64,000 nt of DNA from an uncultured Paracoccaceae bacterium (lineage in GTDB: Bacteria; Pseudomonadota; Alphaproteobacteria; Rhodobacterales; Rhodobacteraceae), in NCBI GenBank assembly GCA_913060475.1, contig CAJXSD010000003.1, positions 62,001 through 126,000 of the forward strand. The letters run 5' to 3'. A model generated the notes under the pieces. The model made no database searches. It had not been told where the DNA came from and saw only the letters and a list, made by a program, of their open reading frames with translations. Shown piece after piece: positions 45,046 to 56,342 of this stretch. A program made the position numbers and the translations under genes. Positions within the stretch are counted from its first letter, which is position 1. Each line of letters starts with the position of its first letter.

Positions 45046-47844
45046 ATGACATTCATGAACCGATGCAATACCGCCCTTTGCCCATTTGATCCAGACATGG
45101 CGCAGGATCTGCGTGATGCGGTTCCCTTTGATGGGAAAACGGGTGGCTTTCTGGCCGCTGTGGGGGGATCCAGCCCCTATCTGAAAACCTTGATCCAACG
45201 CGAAGCGGACTGGTTGCCGGCGGTTTTGGACAATCCCGAAACCGCGGTGGCCGATGAATTTCGGCGTATTCAGCGCGATTATGGCGCAGATATTGGCCGC
45301 GAATTACGCATTGCCAAGCGACGCATCGCACTGGCCACTGCATTGTGTGATCTGGGCGGTGTCTGGACATTGGAACAGGTGACACAAAACCTGACCGATT
45401 TTGCGGACTTGGCGGTCCAACGGGCCTGGGCCTATGCGGTGGGCCGTGAACTGGCGCGCGGTCGCATCCCCGGGTTCGCGGCCGATCATGATCCTGCGCA
45501 TCTGGGATATTTCATTCTGGCCATGGGCAAAATGGGCGCGGGCGAGCTGAATTATTCATCTGATATTGACCTGATCTGTCTGTTTGATGAATCCCGATTT
45601 GATCCCGGCGATTTTTATCAGGCCCGCAGTTCATTGATCAAAGCGACCAAAACCATGTCGGCGACACTAAATGACCTGACCGCGGATGGATATGTGTTTC
45701 GCACCGATTTGCGGTTGCGCCCTGATCCGGCTGTGACGCCCGTGTGCATGGGAATTGACGCGGCCGAACGATATTACGAAAGCTTGGGGCGTACATGGGA
45801 ACGCGCCGCCTATATCAAGGCGCGTGTCTGCGCGGGGGATCAGGCGCAGGGGGCTGCGTTTTTGAAATCGTTAACACCGTTTGTGTGGCGTAAACATCTG
45901 GATTTCGCCGCGATTGAGGATGCCCATAACATGCGCCTGCGCTACCGCGAACACAAAGGTACCGGCGGCCCCATCACCCTGCCAAACCACAATATGAAAT
46001 TGGGGCGGGGCGGCATTCGTGAAATCGAATTTTTCACCCAAACGCGCCAAATTATCGCGGGCGGGCGCGATCCCGAATTGCGGGTGCGGGGTACTGTGCC
46101 AGGGCTGGCCATTCTGGCGGCCAAGGGCTGGATTACCCAAGACACCTGTGACACCCTGAGCGCACATTATCGTGCGCATCGTCAAATCGAACATCGGTTG
46201 CAGATGATCAATGATGCCCAAACCCACAGCTTGCCGCAAAATGATGACGGATTTGCGCGCTTGGCCTGTTTGTGTGGTCAGGCACCGGACGCATTGCGAC
46301 AGGGTTTATATGAGCGTTTGGCGCAGGTCCATGATCTGACCGAAGGGTTCTTTGCCCCCACACAAACGGCAAAACAGGAAAGCAGCGCAAGGCTAAGCGA
46401 TCAGGAATATGATATCGTGTCGCGTTGGCCCACATACCCCGCCTTTCGCAGCGAACGGGCCGAGGCGATTTTTGAACGCCTTAAACCCGAATTTCTGTCC
46501 CGCCTGCGCACGGTTGCCAATCCTGCCGAGGCCTTGAATGCCTTTGACAATTTCTTGCAAGGTCTGCCAACAGGGGTTCAGCTGTTTTCGCTGTTTCAGG
46601 CAAATCCGCACTTGATCGATTTACTGATTGATATTCTGGGCACGGCCCCCGCATTGTCCCGCCATTTGGCAAAAAACCCTCAGGTTTTGGATGCGGTCAT
46701 TGGTGGGTCGTTTTGGGATGACTGGCCCGGGGTTGACGCATTGGCGCAGGAACTGTCGACGCGGTTGTCCGCTTTGCAAGATTATGAACGTAAACTGGAT
46801 ACGGCCCGCCGCTGGGGCAAGGAATGGCATTTCCGTATTGGTGTGCATCTGCTGCGCGGGATCACCGATGCGACCGATGCCTCGACCCAATATGCCGATT
46901 TGGCACAGGCCATGTTGCGGGGGCTTTGGCCTGCGGTCATCGATGAATTTTCGCGCAAACATGGCACGCCCCCTGGTCGGGGTGCGGTTGTTATGGGGAT
47001 GGGGTCACTGGGGGCAGGGCGGTTGCATGCCACCTCTGATCTGGATGTGATCGTGATCTATGATGCCCAAGGTGTCGAAGAGTCACAGGGCAAACGCCCC
47101 CTGCCGGCGCGCACCTATTACGCGCGCCTGACACAGGCGTTAATCACCGCCATGACCGCCCCCATGGCCGAAGGCCGCCTGTACGAAGTGGACATGCGAT
47201 TGCGCCCCTCGGGCAATATGGGGCCGGTTGCAACGTCGTGGGATGCGTTCCAATCCTATCAAACCAAGGATGCATGGGTTTGGGAACATCTGGCTTTGAC
47301 CCGTGCCCGCGTGGTTGCAGGGCCACAGGATTTGGCGGATGAGGTCGAGGCCTTTCGCCAATCCATTTTGGGCGATCGCGATATCGGGCATATTGCTGCC
47401 GCCCTATCAAAAATGCGCGCCCGGATTGCGGCTGCGAAAACCGATCCACACCCATGGCAGGTCAAAACCGGTGCGGGCCGGTTACAAGACATTGAATTAT
47501 TTTCGCAAATGGGATCCCTGGTTGCCGGTCGCAGTGAACGCGATGTTCAGTCTGGCCTAGGCGCCGGTGTTGCGTTGAATTTGATCACAGATCAGGGCCA
47601 AGTGTCGTTACTGGACGCTTATCGGTTGTTCTGGCGCTTGCAAGTGGCCTCAAAACTTCTAAGTGAAGACAGGTTGGATCCTGATCGATCGGGCACGCAT
47701 GGCGTCGAATTTCTGTTACGGCTGACGCAATGTGCAACGCTTGAGGATCTGCAAGACAACATGAACACATGTGCCGCGCAGGCCGCATCCTTGATTGAGG
47801 CCGCGCTGCCCGCACCGCAGGAGGACACGGATGAAAGGGGATAG
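45046..47844 (+). CDS. glnE: Bifunctional glutamine synthetase adenylyltransferase/deadenylylase
   Basis: A 932-residue GlnE that adds or removes AMP on glutamine synthetase according to nitrogen supply signalled by PII. It has two nucleotidyltransferase domains: MGKMGAGELNYSSDIDLI in the N-terminal half (deadenylylase) and MGMGSLGAGRLHATSDLDVI in the C-terminal half (adenylylase), each with the Asp pair for metal. Length is usual. It overlaps the next small gene by 14 bases. Confidence 0.95.
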   Translation: MTFMNRCNTALCPFDPDMAQDLRDAVPFDGKTGGFLAAVGGSSPYLKTLIQREADWLPAVLDNPETAVADEFRRIQRDYGADIGRELRIAKRRIALATALCDLGGVWTLEQVTQNLTDFADLAVQRAWAYAVGRELARGRIPGFAADHDPAHLGYFILAMGKMGAGELNYSSDIDLICLFDESRFDPGDFYQARSSLIKATKTMSATLNDLTADGYVFRTDLRLRPDPAVTPVCMGIDAAERYYESLGRTWERAAYIKARVCAGDQAQGAAFLKSLTPFVWRKHLDFAAIEDAHNMRLRYREHKGTGGPITLPNHNMKLGRGGIREIEFFTQTRQIIAGGRDPELRVRGTVPGLAILAAKGWITQDTCDTLSAHYRAHRQIEHRLQMINDAQTHSLPQNDDGFARLACLCGQAPDALRQGLYERLAQVHDLTEGFFAPTQTAKQESSARLSDQEYDIVSRWPTYPAFRSERAEAIFERLKPEFLSRLRTVANPAEALNAFDNFLQGLPTGVQLFSLFQANPHLIDLLIDILGTAPALSRHLAKNPQVLDAVIGGSFWDDWPGVDALAQELSTRLSALQDYERKLDTARRWGKEWHFRIGVHLLRGITDATDASTQYADLAQAMLRGLWPAVIDEFSRKHGTPPGRGAVVMGMGSLGAGRLHATSDLDVIVIYDAQGVEESQGKRPLPARTYYARLTQALITAMTAPMAEGRLYEVDMRLRPSGNMGPVATSWDAFQSYQTKDAWVWEHLALTRARVVAGPQDLADEVEAFRQSILGDRDIGHIAAALSKMRARIAAAKTDPHPWQVKTGAGRLQDIELFSQMGSLVAGRSERDVQSGLGAGVALNLITDQGQVSLLDAYRLFWRLQVASKLLSEDRLDPDRSGTHGVEFLLRLTQCATLEDLQDNMNTCAAQAASLIEAALPAPQEDTDERG

Positions 47845-48121
47845 TTTGGATCCCAAGGGATTGATTTACGAATCCTACCGGATTGACGGGATATCTGCGT
47901 CGGAATGTCGGACCATTTTCATGGATTGGGCGCTGAGCGTTCCGATGGACAGTGATACAAAATCTCTGATTACCAATTTGCTGGATAAATATGGTCCAAC
48001 CGCGCCGGATCATCCCATGACGCAAACCCTGCAAGACGGGTTAGCCGCAACCGATAAACCGCGCAGGCGCGGGGGATGGCGCAGTCGCCCGCGCCCCCCA
48101 TTGGATGGGTCAGCGGGCTAG
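47831..48121 (+). CDS. Small hypothetical protein coupled to glnE
   Basis: A 96-residue protein with no recognised domain: an N-terminal part with DPKGLIYESYRIDGISASECRTIFMDWALSVP and a basic, Pro/Arg-rich tail (PRRRGGWRSRPRPP). The ATG at 47831 follows AGGAGG by 6 bases, inside the end of glnE, so it is translated with glnE. I recall similar small proteins after glnE in relatives but cannot check. Its end overlaps the convergent eda stop by 12 bases. Confidence 0.7.
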   Translation: MKGDSLDPKGLIYESYRIDGISASECRTIFMDWALSVPMDSDTKSLITNLLDKYGPTAPDHPMTQTLQDGLAATDKPRRRGGWRSRPRPPLDGSAG

Positions 48122-48751
48122 GGCCGCGGCCTGTCGGGCCAATTCTGTGATGCCATCCCAATCGCCCGCATCAATCAGGTTTTGCGGGGCCACCCAACTG
48201 CCCCCAACGCATAAGGTGTTTGCCAGTGACAGATAACTGGGCGCATTGGCCAGGGATACACCGCCGGTTGGGCAGAAACTGACCTGCGGCAGGGGCCCGC
48301 CGATGGATTTCAACGCAGGCGCGCCGCCATTGGCTTCGGCTGGGAAAAATTTCTGGACGCTATAGCCGCGTTCCAGCAGGCGCATCACCTCGGTGGATGT
48401 GGCAGCGCCGGGCAGCAATGGCAGGTCGGCCGCTTCGCAGGCGTCCAGCAAAACGTCCGTGGCCCCGGGCGATACGCCAAATTTTGCCCCTGCCGCTTTG
48501 GCCGCTTGGACATCGGCAGGCGTTAACAATGTGCCCGCACCGACAACGCCGCCGGCGACCTGTGCCATTTCGGCAATCGCATCCAAGGCCACCGGCGTGC
48601 GCAAAGTCACCTCAAGCGCGGGCAGACCGCCTGCGACCAAGGCCTGGGCCAAGGGGCGGGCCTGCGCCAGATCATGGATTACCAAAACAGGCACAACCGG
48701 TGCCAGTAAACAAATTTCGCGCGCGCGCTCTGATGCAGCTTGCGGTGTCAT
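48110..48751 (-). CDS. eda: 2-keto-3-deoxy-6-phosphogluconate aldolase
   Basis: A 213-residue Class I aldolase that splits KDPG to pyruvate and glyceraldehyde 3-phosphate in the Entner-Doudoroff path. Motifs: PVVPVLVIHDL at the start, GGLPALEVTLRTP (catalytic Glu about residue 48), VGAGTLLTP, and KFFPAEANGG with the Schiff-base Lys. It follows edd by 12 bases on the same strand. Confidence 0.95.
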   Translation of the reverse strand: MTPQAASERAREICLLAPVVPVLVIHDLAQARPLAQALVAGGLPALEVTLRTPVALDAIAEMAQVAGGVVGAGTLLTPADVQAAKAAGAKFGVSPGATDVLLDACEAADLPLLPGAATSTEVMRLLERGYSVQKFFPAEANGGAPALKSIGGPLPQVSFCPTGGVSLANAPSYLSLANTLCVGGSWVAPQNLIDAGDWDGITELARQAAALAR

Positions 48752-48763
48752 AATAAATCCTTT

Positions 48764-50569
48764 CTACACGGCGACGCCGGCACCATTTGATGCCAGACCA
48801 ACATTTTTGCGGAATACATCGAATAATTCGCGGCCCAATCCAACGGAGCTGTCGCGCAGATCGCAGGTGGCGCAATCGCGGCTGTCCATATCATCGGCCA
48901 CCACAGACAGGGTTCCTGCGACCGCATCCAATTCAATCATATCCCCATCGCGAATTTTTGCGATGGGGCCACCATTGGCCGCCTCGGGGCTGACATGAAT
49001 GGCGGCGGGCACCTTGCCCGAGGCACCGGACATACGCCCATCCGTGACCAAGGCCACGCGCAATCCGCGGTCTTGTAAAACGGACAGAACGGGGGTTAGA
49101 CCGTGCAATTCGGGCATGCCGTTGGCCGATGGTCCCTGGAAACGGACCACGACGATTGTGTCATCGGTAAATTCGCCTGCCTGAAACGCGGATTTCACCG
49201 CCTCTTGGGTGTGGAACACACGGGCTGGGGCGCGGATGATATGGCGGTCTTGGGCCACGGCAGAAATTTTGATCACGCCAGATCCCAAATTGCCTTGCAG
49301 CTGTTTCAAACCACCCGTTTTCTGAAATGGATCGGCCGCAGGGCGCAGAATTTTGTCATTCAGGCTGTCCTTGGGGCCGTCAACAAACGTGATTGATCCA
49401 TTGTTCAAACGGGGTTCTTGGGCGTAATCACGCAGCGTGTCGCCGATGATTGTGGTCACATCACTGTGCAACAATCCCGCATCCAACAGTTGACCAATCA
49501 TATAGCTAAGCCCACCGGCGGCGTGGAAATGGTTCACATCCGCCAAACCGTTTGGATATACCTTGGCCATCAACGGAACAACCGATGACAGATCGTCGAA
49601 ATCCTGCAGTTCCAGGATCACACCTGCTGCGCGCGCCATGGCCGGCAAATGCAGGACCAAATTGGTCGATCCCCCCGTGGCCATCAGGCCAACAATCCCA
49701 TTGACGAATGTTTTTTCGCTTAGGATTTTATAGGTCGGGCGATAATCATCGCCCAGCGCCGTGATCGCGCTGGCCCGCTGGACCGCATAATCCGTCAACG
49801 CATCGCGCAGGTCGGTGTTTGGTGCGACAAAGGACGCGCCCGGCAGATGCAAACCCATAAATTCCATCAGCATTTGGTTTGTATTCGCAGTCCCATAAAA
49901 TGTGCAGGTGCCCGGCGCGTGATAACTGGCCATTTCGGCCTTCATCAATTCGTCGCGGCCCACTTCGCCCACGGCGAATTGTTTACGCACGCGCGCCTTT
50001 TCATCATTCGGGATGCCCGATGGCATGGGACCCGATGGAATAAAAACGGACGGCAAAAAACCAAATGTCCCTGCCGCCATGATCAGACCGGGAACAATTT
50101 TATCACAAATGCCCAGATAAACCGCCGTATCAAAGGTATTGTGCGATAATGATATGCCTGCGGCCATTGCGATTACATCGCGCGAAAACAGCGACAGTTC
50201 CATGCCGGGCTGCCCCTGTGTGACCCCGTCACACATGGCAGGCACGCCACCCGCCACCTGTGCGGTTGCCCCGTGTTTGCGGGCAAATTGGCGAATTTTT
50301 TCGGGATAGGTTTCATAGGGCTGATGCGCTGACAGCATATCGTTATAGGCAGTTACAATGCCGATATTTGGCTGGCGTGTTTCGGCCATTGCGGTTTTGT
50401 CATGGCCCATCGCAGCATAGGCATGCGCCTGATTTCCACAGGATAAATGCGCGCGTCTTGGGCCAAGGTCGGCCTGCTGCTGCATGCGGGCAATATAGTC
50501 GGCCCGTGTTTCGCGGGACCGTTCGATGATCCGCTGGGTGACTTGGTCAATGACAGGGTGTAGGGGCAT
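48764..50569 (-). CDS. edd: Phosphogluconate dehydratase
   Basis: A 601-residue Fe-S dehydratase of the IlvD/Edd family turning 6-phosphogluconate into KDPG. Key segments: [44 protein letters not shown] (cluster Cys), [14 protein letters not shown] (second cluster Cys), and [23 protein letters not shown]. Start ATG 50569 follows AGGAT; a longer reading with an extra 93 residues is unlikely. A perfect 12-bp LacI-type palindrome lies 25 bases upstream. Confidence 0.96.
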   Translation of the reverse strand: MPLHPVIDQVTQRIIERSRETRADYIARMQQQADLGPRRAHLSCGNQAHAYAAMGHDKTAMAETRQPNIGIVTAYNDMLSAHQPYETYPEKIRQFARKHGATAQVAGGVPAMCDGVTQGQPGMELSLFSRDVIAMAAGISLSHNTFDTAVYLGICDKIVPGLIMAAGTFGFLPSVFIPSGPMPSGIPNDEKARVRKQFAVGEVGRDELMKAEMASYHAPGTCTFYGTANTNQMLMEFMGLHLPGASFVAPNTDLRDALTDYAVQRASAITALGDDYRPTYKILSEKTFVNGIVGLMATGGSTNLVLHLPAMARAAGVILELQDFDDLSSVVPLMAKVYPNGLADVNHFHAAGGLSYMIGQLLDAGLLHSDVTTIIGDTLRDYAQEPRLNNGSITFVDGPKDSLNDKILRPAADPFQKTGGLKQLQGNLGSGVIKISAVAQDRHIIRAPARVFHTQEAVKSAFQAGEFTDDTIVVVRFQGPSANGMPELHGLTPVLSVLQDRGLRVALVTDGRMSGASGKVPAAIHVSPEAANGGPIAKIRDGDMIELDAVAGTLSVVADDMDSRDCATCDLRDSSVGLGRELFDVFRKNVGLASNGAGVAV

Positions 50570-50591
50570 TGGATATCCTGTATCTGAAGTG

Positions 50592-50609
50592 TATGTTAGC
50601 GCTAACTTA
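50592..50609. promoter_or_regulatory. LacI-type operator upstream of edd (CceR-like)
   Basis: The core GTTAGCGCTAAC (50595-50606) is a perfect 12-bp palindrome; with the outer bases it is an 18-bp dyad with one mismatched pair. Its centre is 31 bases before the edd ATG. The same type of dyad precedes eno (53880-53893). This suits CceR, the LacI-family regulator of central carbon genes known in Rhodobacter, but the binding protein is not in the window. Confidence 0.75.
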
Positions 50610-50709
50610 TGTTGCTGGTACAATAGTTGGATGGTTTTATCAAGTGTCAGGTGGGGCCAAAGCGCAGATAGATCTTTCCAAGGGGGCCGAATGGGCCTAT
50701 GTGCAGGGA

Positions 50710-51909
50710 ATGACACAGATTGTTGATGCCCCGATTGTTCGCCTAAAACCCAAAGCCGCAGCCAAAGCGATCCGGCATGGGTTTCCCTGGATATACGATA
50801 ATGAACTGGTCTTGGACCGGCGCACCAAATCGATTGCGCCCGGGACAATTGTGCAATTACAAGACGCCGAGCGTCAATTTCTGGGGTGGGCCGCCTTTAA
50901 TCCCCTGTCGAAAATTCCGGCGCGTGTGTTGGATCGTGATCCGCAGGCCGTGGTTGACGATGAATGGATGCAGCGTGCCGTTGCGCGGGCGCTTGCGTTG
51001 CGCGACATGGTATTTGATGCGCCCTATTATCGCTTGATCCATGCCGAGGCGGACGGGTTTCCCGGATTGATCGTGGATCGGTTTGATGATGTTTTTGTGG
51101 TTCAGCCAAATGCCGCATGGATTGAAAACAGACTGGATCATTTGGTCACTGCCTTGGTTGAGGTCGCCGGTGCACGGGTGATTGTTAAAAATGCCTCGGG
51201 GCGTGCGCGCGGGCTTGAGGGGTTGGATGATCAAAACGCTGTTTTGCTGGGCGATATGCCCACCGCGCCCTTGGCCGTGCCCATGAATAGTGCGGTTTAT
51301 ATGGCCGATGTGGCGGGGGGTCAGAAAACAGGCCTGTTTTACGATCAACGTCCCAATCATGCGGTCGTAAAACAAATTGCCCAAGGAGCGCAGGTGTTGG
51401 ATGTGTTTTCCCATGTGGGGGGATTTTCGCTGGCGGCACTGGCCGGTGGGGCAACACAGGCCATGGCCGTGGATGGATCTGCCGCTGCATTGGATTTGGC
51501 CGCGCAAGGGGCGCAGGCCATGGGCGCATCTGAGCGGTTTTCAACCCGCCGTGGTGATGCGTTTGATGTGCTGACGGATTTGGGCGCACAGGGCATGAGC
51601 TATGATATTGTTATTTGCGATCCACCCGCCTTTGCAGCGTCTAAGCCCGCGTTAGAGGCAGGATTGCGGGCCTATGAACGTGTCGCGCGTCTGGCGGCCC
51701 CCTTGGTCAAAGAGGGGGGCGTTTTGGTTTTATGTTCGTGTTCCCATGCGGCGGATTTGCAGAAATTTCGTACGGCATGTGTACGTGGAATTGGGCGGGC
51801 CGGACGATCGGGCGCCCTGTTTCACACAGGGTTTGCGGGCATGGATCATCCGCTGCATCCGCAACTGGCCGAAAGCGGGTATTTGAAATCGCTGTTTTTC
51901 CGGTTATGA
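50710..51909 (+). CDS. RlmI/RlmK-type class I SAM-dependent rRNA methyltransferase
   Basis: A 399-residue methyltransferase with an N-terminal PUA domain ([19 protein letters not shown]) and a Rossmann core. [19 protein letters not shown] is SAM motif I and [15 protein letters not shown] carries the DPPAFA catalytic motif of the RlmI group that makes 5-methylcytosine in 23S rRNA. The start is uncertain: I use ATG 50710 to match family length, though the ribosome site is poor. The stop overlaps the PIN gene by 4 bases. Confidence 0.87.
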   Translation: MTQIVDAPIVRLKPKAAAKAIRHGFPWIYDNELVLDRRTKSIAPGTIVQLQDAERQFLGWAAFNPLSKIPARVLDRDPQAVVDDEWMQRAVARALALRDMVFDAPYYRLIHAEADGFPGLIVDRFDDVFVVQPNAAWIENRLDHLVTALVEVAGARVIVKNASGRARGLEGLDDQNAVLLGDMPTAPLAVPMNSAVYMADVAGGQKTGLFYDQRPNHAVVKQIAQGAQVLDVFSHVGGFSLAALAGGATQAMAVDGSAAALDLAAQGAQAMGASERFSTRRGDAFDVLTDLGAQGMSYDIVICDPPAFAASKPALEAGLRAYERVARLAAPLVKEGGVLVLCSCSHAADLQKFRTACVRGIGRAGRSGALFHTGFAGMDHPLHPQLAESGYLKSLFFRL

Positions 51910-52448
51910 AAATTCTGTTCGATACCTGTGTGTTGTATCCCACTGTGATGCGACAGGCGCTGATGGGGGCCTGCCGTGTGATGTCATGGGATCCCCTGTG
52001 GTCGGAACGGATATTAGAGGAATGGGCCCGATCCGCACAAAAATTGGGGCCAGACGGCGAAATGCAGGCCCGCGCGGAAATTGCCCTGTTGCGGGCAGAT
52101 TGGCCCAAGGGGTGTGTTGATTATTCCGAGCGAGTTGAGCAGCGTCTGGCCCTGCCGGATTTGGCGGATCGGCATGTGTTGGCTGCGGCCATTGCCGGAT
52201 CGGCAGATGTGATTGTCACGCTGAATAACAAAGATTTCCCAAAGCATATATTATGGGAAGAGGGCGTAGATCGGATCGATCCGGACCGGTTGCTGTATGA
52301 TGCCTGGGTTGCCAAGCCAGAGGCAATGGAGGCGGTGGCCGATCAAATTGTGGCCGAAGCCCTGCGTATGTTTGAACAGGACTGGACGCGTCGGGGGTTG
52401 TTTAAGAAGGCGCGTTTGCCCCGATTTGCAAAGGCCATTGCAGGTTGA
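51906..52448 (+). CDS. PIN-domain protein (RSP_2648-type)
   Basis: A 180-residue PIN-like ribonuclease candidate. The first Asp lies in [12 protein letters not shown] and later acidic residues in ALPDLADRHVLAAAI and VIVTLNNKDFP, the usual PIN metal site order. No antitoxin-like gene adjoins it; instead it is translationally coupled (ATGA) to an rRNA methyltransferase. It may be an RNA-processing enzyme rather than a toxin. The C-terminal 60 residues (after about 115) extend beyond a minimal PIN domain. Confidence 0.78.
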   Translation: MKILFDTCVLYPTVMRQALMGACRVMSWDPLWSERILEEWARSAQKLGPDGEMQARAEIALLRADWPKGCVDYSERVEQRLALPDLADRHVLAAAIAGSADVIVTLNNKDFPKHILWEEGVDRIDPDRLLYDAWVAKPEAMEAVADQIVAEALRMFEQDWTRRGLFKKARLPRFAKAIAG

Positions 52449-52458
52449 GGGCGGCGAA

Positions 52459-52492
52459 GCCTGCGGCGCGAGTATTTTGGCAAAAATGAAGG
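52459..52492 (-). repeat. Repeated 3' element, copy 3 (downstream of eno)
   Basis: Plus strand GCCTGCGGCGC then GAGTATTTTGGCAAAAATGAAGG. It lies between the convergent PIN gene and eno, 36 bases from the eno stop. One base differs in the palindrome (TTTTGGCAAAAA). Compare copies at 14552-14593 and 18432-18465. Confidence 0.68.
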
Positions 52493-52497
52493 CAGAT

Positions 52498-52526
52498 GCG
52501 CCCCCGAGGTCGAGGGCGCAATTTTT
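52498..52526. terminator. Hairpin terminator between the PIN gene and eno
   Basis: GCGCCC (52498-52503) pairs with GGGCGC (52514-52519), with a 10-base loop, followed by AATTTTT on the plus strand. It can end the methyltransferase-PIN transcript and lies directly against the eno stop. Confidence 0.7.
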
Positions 52527-52527
52527 G

Positions 52528-53847
<1,320 letters not shown>

Positions 53848-53879
53848 TTAGCATGGGATCGCTGGAAAGGAAATGTTTT

Positions 53880-53893
53880 TGTTACCGCTAACA
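53880..53893. promoter_or_regulatory. LacI-type operator upstream of eno (CceR-like)
   Basis: TGTTACC/GCTAACA, a 14-bp dyad with one mismatched pair near the centre. It shares the GTTA...TAAC arms with the site before edd (50595-50606). It lies between the eno ATG and the DMT transporter stop, placed for control of eno. Confidence 0.7.
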
Positions 53894-53934
53894 TAGGATT
53901 TGTGGCTATGTTTGCGCAACCTGTTTGCGCAAAC

Positions 53935-54813
53935 TTATTTGGGCTGAGATTTGCGCAATCTCGCTTCGCGCCAAAAGGTATAGAGGCCGGAGGCAATCAC
54001 GATGAAAATGCCCAGACCTGTGACGGGATCAATGGTTTCACCCAAAAAGACAAATGATAACATTACGGCAAAAACCAAGCGCGAATAGCGAAAGGGAGCG
54101 ACCACGGATGCATCGCCAATGCGGGTTGAAATCACGATCATATAATAGCCAATCACCGCAAACAGGATCGCCAAAGCCAGCCAGAGTGTTTCTGTTGTCG
54201 TTGGCCAAACATAGGGTGCTGAGAAGGGCGCAATGACAATCCCTGCGGTGCCCATAGCGACAAAGCCATAGATCGAAATCGTGACCGAGGGCAGTTTGGT
54301 TCGGATTTGACGGGTCACCAGATCACGCACCGCCAGACCCGCAACAAAGATCAGCGCCAAGAGCGCGCCGATATTGACCCCTTGGGTGGTCGGGCGAATG
54401 ATGATCAAAACACCGATGAACCCAACCGCAATGGCGGTCCACCGTTTAACGCCCACGCGTTCACCCAATATCAGCGCTGCGCCTGCAGTGACGGCAAGCG
54501 GGATCGCCTGAATGATTGAACTGAGGATCGTCAGCGGCAATAGGACAATCGACCAGATAAAGAATATCGCCCCAACCAAATCCGCCAATGTCCGTATTAT
54601 GATGGGGCGTTCCCACAGTTGATTGGAATAGATGGGCGCACCCTGAACCCTGGCAATGGCGGCCAGGGCGAGGGCCGCGCCAAATCCAGTGAGCACCAAC
54701 AATTGTGATGCTGGGATTGTATCACTGAGCAGTTTTAGAAACACATCCTCAATCGCGAATCCAAGCATGGAAAGGATCATTAATAAAATACCGCGCAGGT
54801 TTGACGTTTGCAT
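53935..54813 (-). CDS. DMT-family (EamA) transporter
   Basis: A 292-residue membrane protein with ten predicted helices in two EamA repeats; the first starts MQTSNLRGILLMILSMLGFAIEDVFLK. The cytosolic loop LGERVGVKRWTAI ending the first repeat and FLGETIDPVTGLG ending the second are typical. It probably exports or imports a small metabolite; the substrate is unknown. Start ATG 54813, 10 codons inside a longer frame, fits the first helix. Confidence 0.88.
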   Translation of the reverse strand: MQTSNLRGILLMILSMLGFAIEDVFLKLLSDTIPASQLLVLTGFGAALALAAIARVQGAPIYSNQLWERPIIIRTLADLVGAIFFIWSIVLLPLTILSSIIQAIPLAVTAGAALILGERVGVKRWTAIAVGFIGVLIIIRPTTQGVNIGALLALIFVAGLAVRDLVTRQIRTKLPSVTISIYGFVAMGTAGIVIAPFSAPYVWPTTTETLWLALAILFAVIGYYMIVISTRIGDASVVAPFRYSRLVFAVMLSFVFLGETIDPVTGLGIFIVIASGLYTFWREARLRKSQPK

Positions 54814-54914
54814 GTTGTCCCAATCTTGATCGCAGGTTTGCAAATCAGCATAAGACTGCGAATTTCACTGCGGTCAAGGCCCTGTCTGCGATCTGTGGAT
54901 ATAAATGCCCGCCC

Positions 54915-56333
54915 TTAGGTGCCGCAAAACGTGGCCTGTACCACCTGATCAGGTCTAGGGTGATCTATATAGGCCCGTGTTGCCGGTGTTAAGTCATAAG
55001 GCGTTTGTAGCGCGTGCAGTAGGTCGTAAAATGGCGACATATCGCCCGCCAGTGCGGATTGTATTACATGTTCGATTTGGTGATTGCGGGGAATAATGAC
55101 TGGATTGTGCAGGGCCATTCCGGCTACGTAATCTGCATCGCGACGCGCAGCCCATGCGGCATACCATGCGTCAAAGGCCGGTGTGTCAGGTAATCTAGTG
55201 CCCGTTTTGTCACCCATCAACGCGCGAAAGCTGTTGGTGAAATCCATCTGGTGCCTCTGCATCAAGTCCAGCCAGTCTTGGATCAACCGGTCATCGGCGG
55301 GCGTTGCATCGGAAATCCCCAATTTCTGGCCAAAAAATTGGCGACGCGCCTGTGCAATTTGATCGGGCATCGCATGTACAATTTCCGTCAAATGGTCGAT
55401 GGTATCTTGGTGATCGGGCAATAACGGCAACAGGGCGCTTGCCAGTTGTCCCATGTTCCAAACAATGACGGCCGCTTGGTTGTCATAGGAATAGCGGCCA
55501 TATTGATCAATCGAGGAATAGACCGTTTGCGGATGGTATGTATCCAGGAACGCACAGGGACCATAATCAATGGTAATTCCATCAATGTGGCAATTATCGG
55601 TATTCATGACCCCATGAATGAACCCGACCGACAGCCAATGCGCAATCAATTTGGATTGCTTGGCAATGACAGATTTCAGAAAATCAATGGGGCCGGTTGC
55701 CTGCGGGTAATGTCGAGCGCAGGCATAATCGAACAACTGTTGCAGGCCATCACGATCCCCGCGTGCCGCAAAATATTGAAATGTACCGACGCGCAGGTGG
55801 CTGCTGGCGACACGTGTCAGCACCGCGCCCGGCAGCGGGGTTTCGCGGTACACGGTATCGCCCGTCGCGACAGCGGCAAGGGCGCGGGTGGTGGGAATGC
55901 CCAGTATGTGCATCGCCTCAGACACCAGATATTCCCGCAATACCGGCCCAAGCCAGGCACGCCCATCGCCCTGACGGGACCATTTGGTGCGGCCTGATCC
56001 TTTAAGTTGCAGGTCGAAACGCGCGCCCGTTTTGCCAATAACTTCGCCCAACAATATTGCGCGCCCGTCGCCAAGCTGCGGGTTGAAATGCCCAAACTGA
56101 TGGCCGCAATAGGCCTGCGCAATCGGCGTTGAACCCGGGATCGGCGTATTCCCCGAAAAATAGGCCGCGATTTCGGCCCTGTCGTCGGGGGCGGTGATGT
56201 TCATGTCATTTGCGAGATCTGTGTTCCACGCAATCAAACTGGGCGCAGATGCGTGCGCGGGCGTTTCAACGCTGAAAAACCGTTCGGGCAGCCGCGCATA
56301 GCTGTTATCGAATGTCAGTGACAGATCTGCCAT
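54915..56333 (-). CDS. selO: Protein adenylyltransferase SelO (YdiU/UPF0061)
   Basis: A 472-residue pseudokinase-fold enzyme of the SelO family that transfers AMP to Ser, Thr or Tyr of proteins. Conserved parts: AYCGHQFGHFNPQLGDGRAILLGE, LQLKGSGRTKWSRQGDGRA, LREYLVSEAMHILGIPTTRALA and GVMNTDNCHIDGITIDYGPCAFLD, the last with the metal-binding Asn/Asp. The C-terminal Cys found in eukaryotic SelO selenoproteins is replaced by an FCGT end here (Cys three from the end). Last gene of the minus-strand group. Confidence 0.93.
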   Translation of the reverse strand: MADLSLTFDNSYARLPERFFSVETPAHASAPSLIAWNTDLANDMNITAPDDRAEIAAYFSGNTPIPGSTPIAQAYCGHQFGHFNPQLGDGRAILLGEVIGKTGARFDLQLKGSGRTKWSRQGDGRAWLGPVLREYLVSEAMHILGIPTTRALAAVATGDTVYRETPLPGAVLTRVASSHLRVGTFQYFAARGDRDGLQQLFDYACARHYPQATGPIDFLKSVIAKQSKLIAHWLSVGFIHGVMNTDNCHIDGITIDYGPCAFLDTYHPQTVYSSIDQYGRYSYDNQAAVIVWNMGQLASALLPLLPDHQDTIDHLTEIVHAMPDQIAQARRQFFGQKLGISDATPADDRLIQDWLDLMQRHQMDFTNSFRALMGDKTGTRLPDTPAFDAWYAAWAARRDADYVAGMALHNPVIIPRNHQIEHVIQSALAGDMSPFYDLLHALQTPYDLTPATRAYIDHPRPDQVVQATFCGT

Positions 56334-56342
56334 TTCGGTTCC

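Noticed and set aside
51906-52448. PIN gene as part of a toxin-antitoxin pair
   Set aside because: No small antitoxin-like gene upstream or downstream; the upstream gene is an rRNA methyltransferase.
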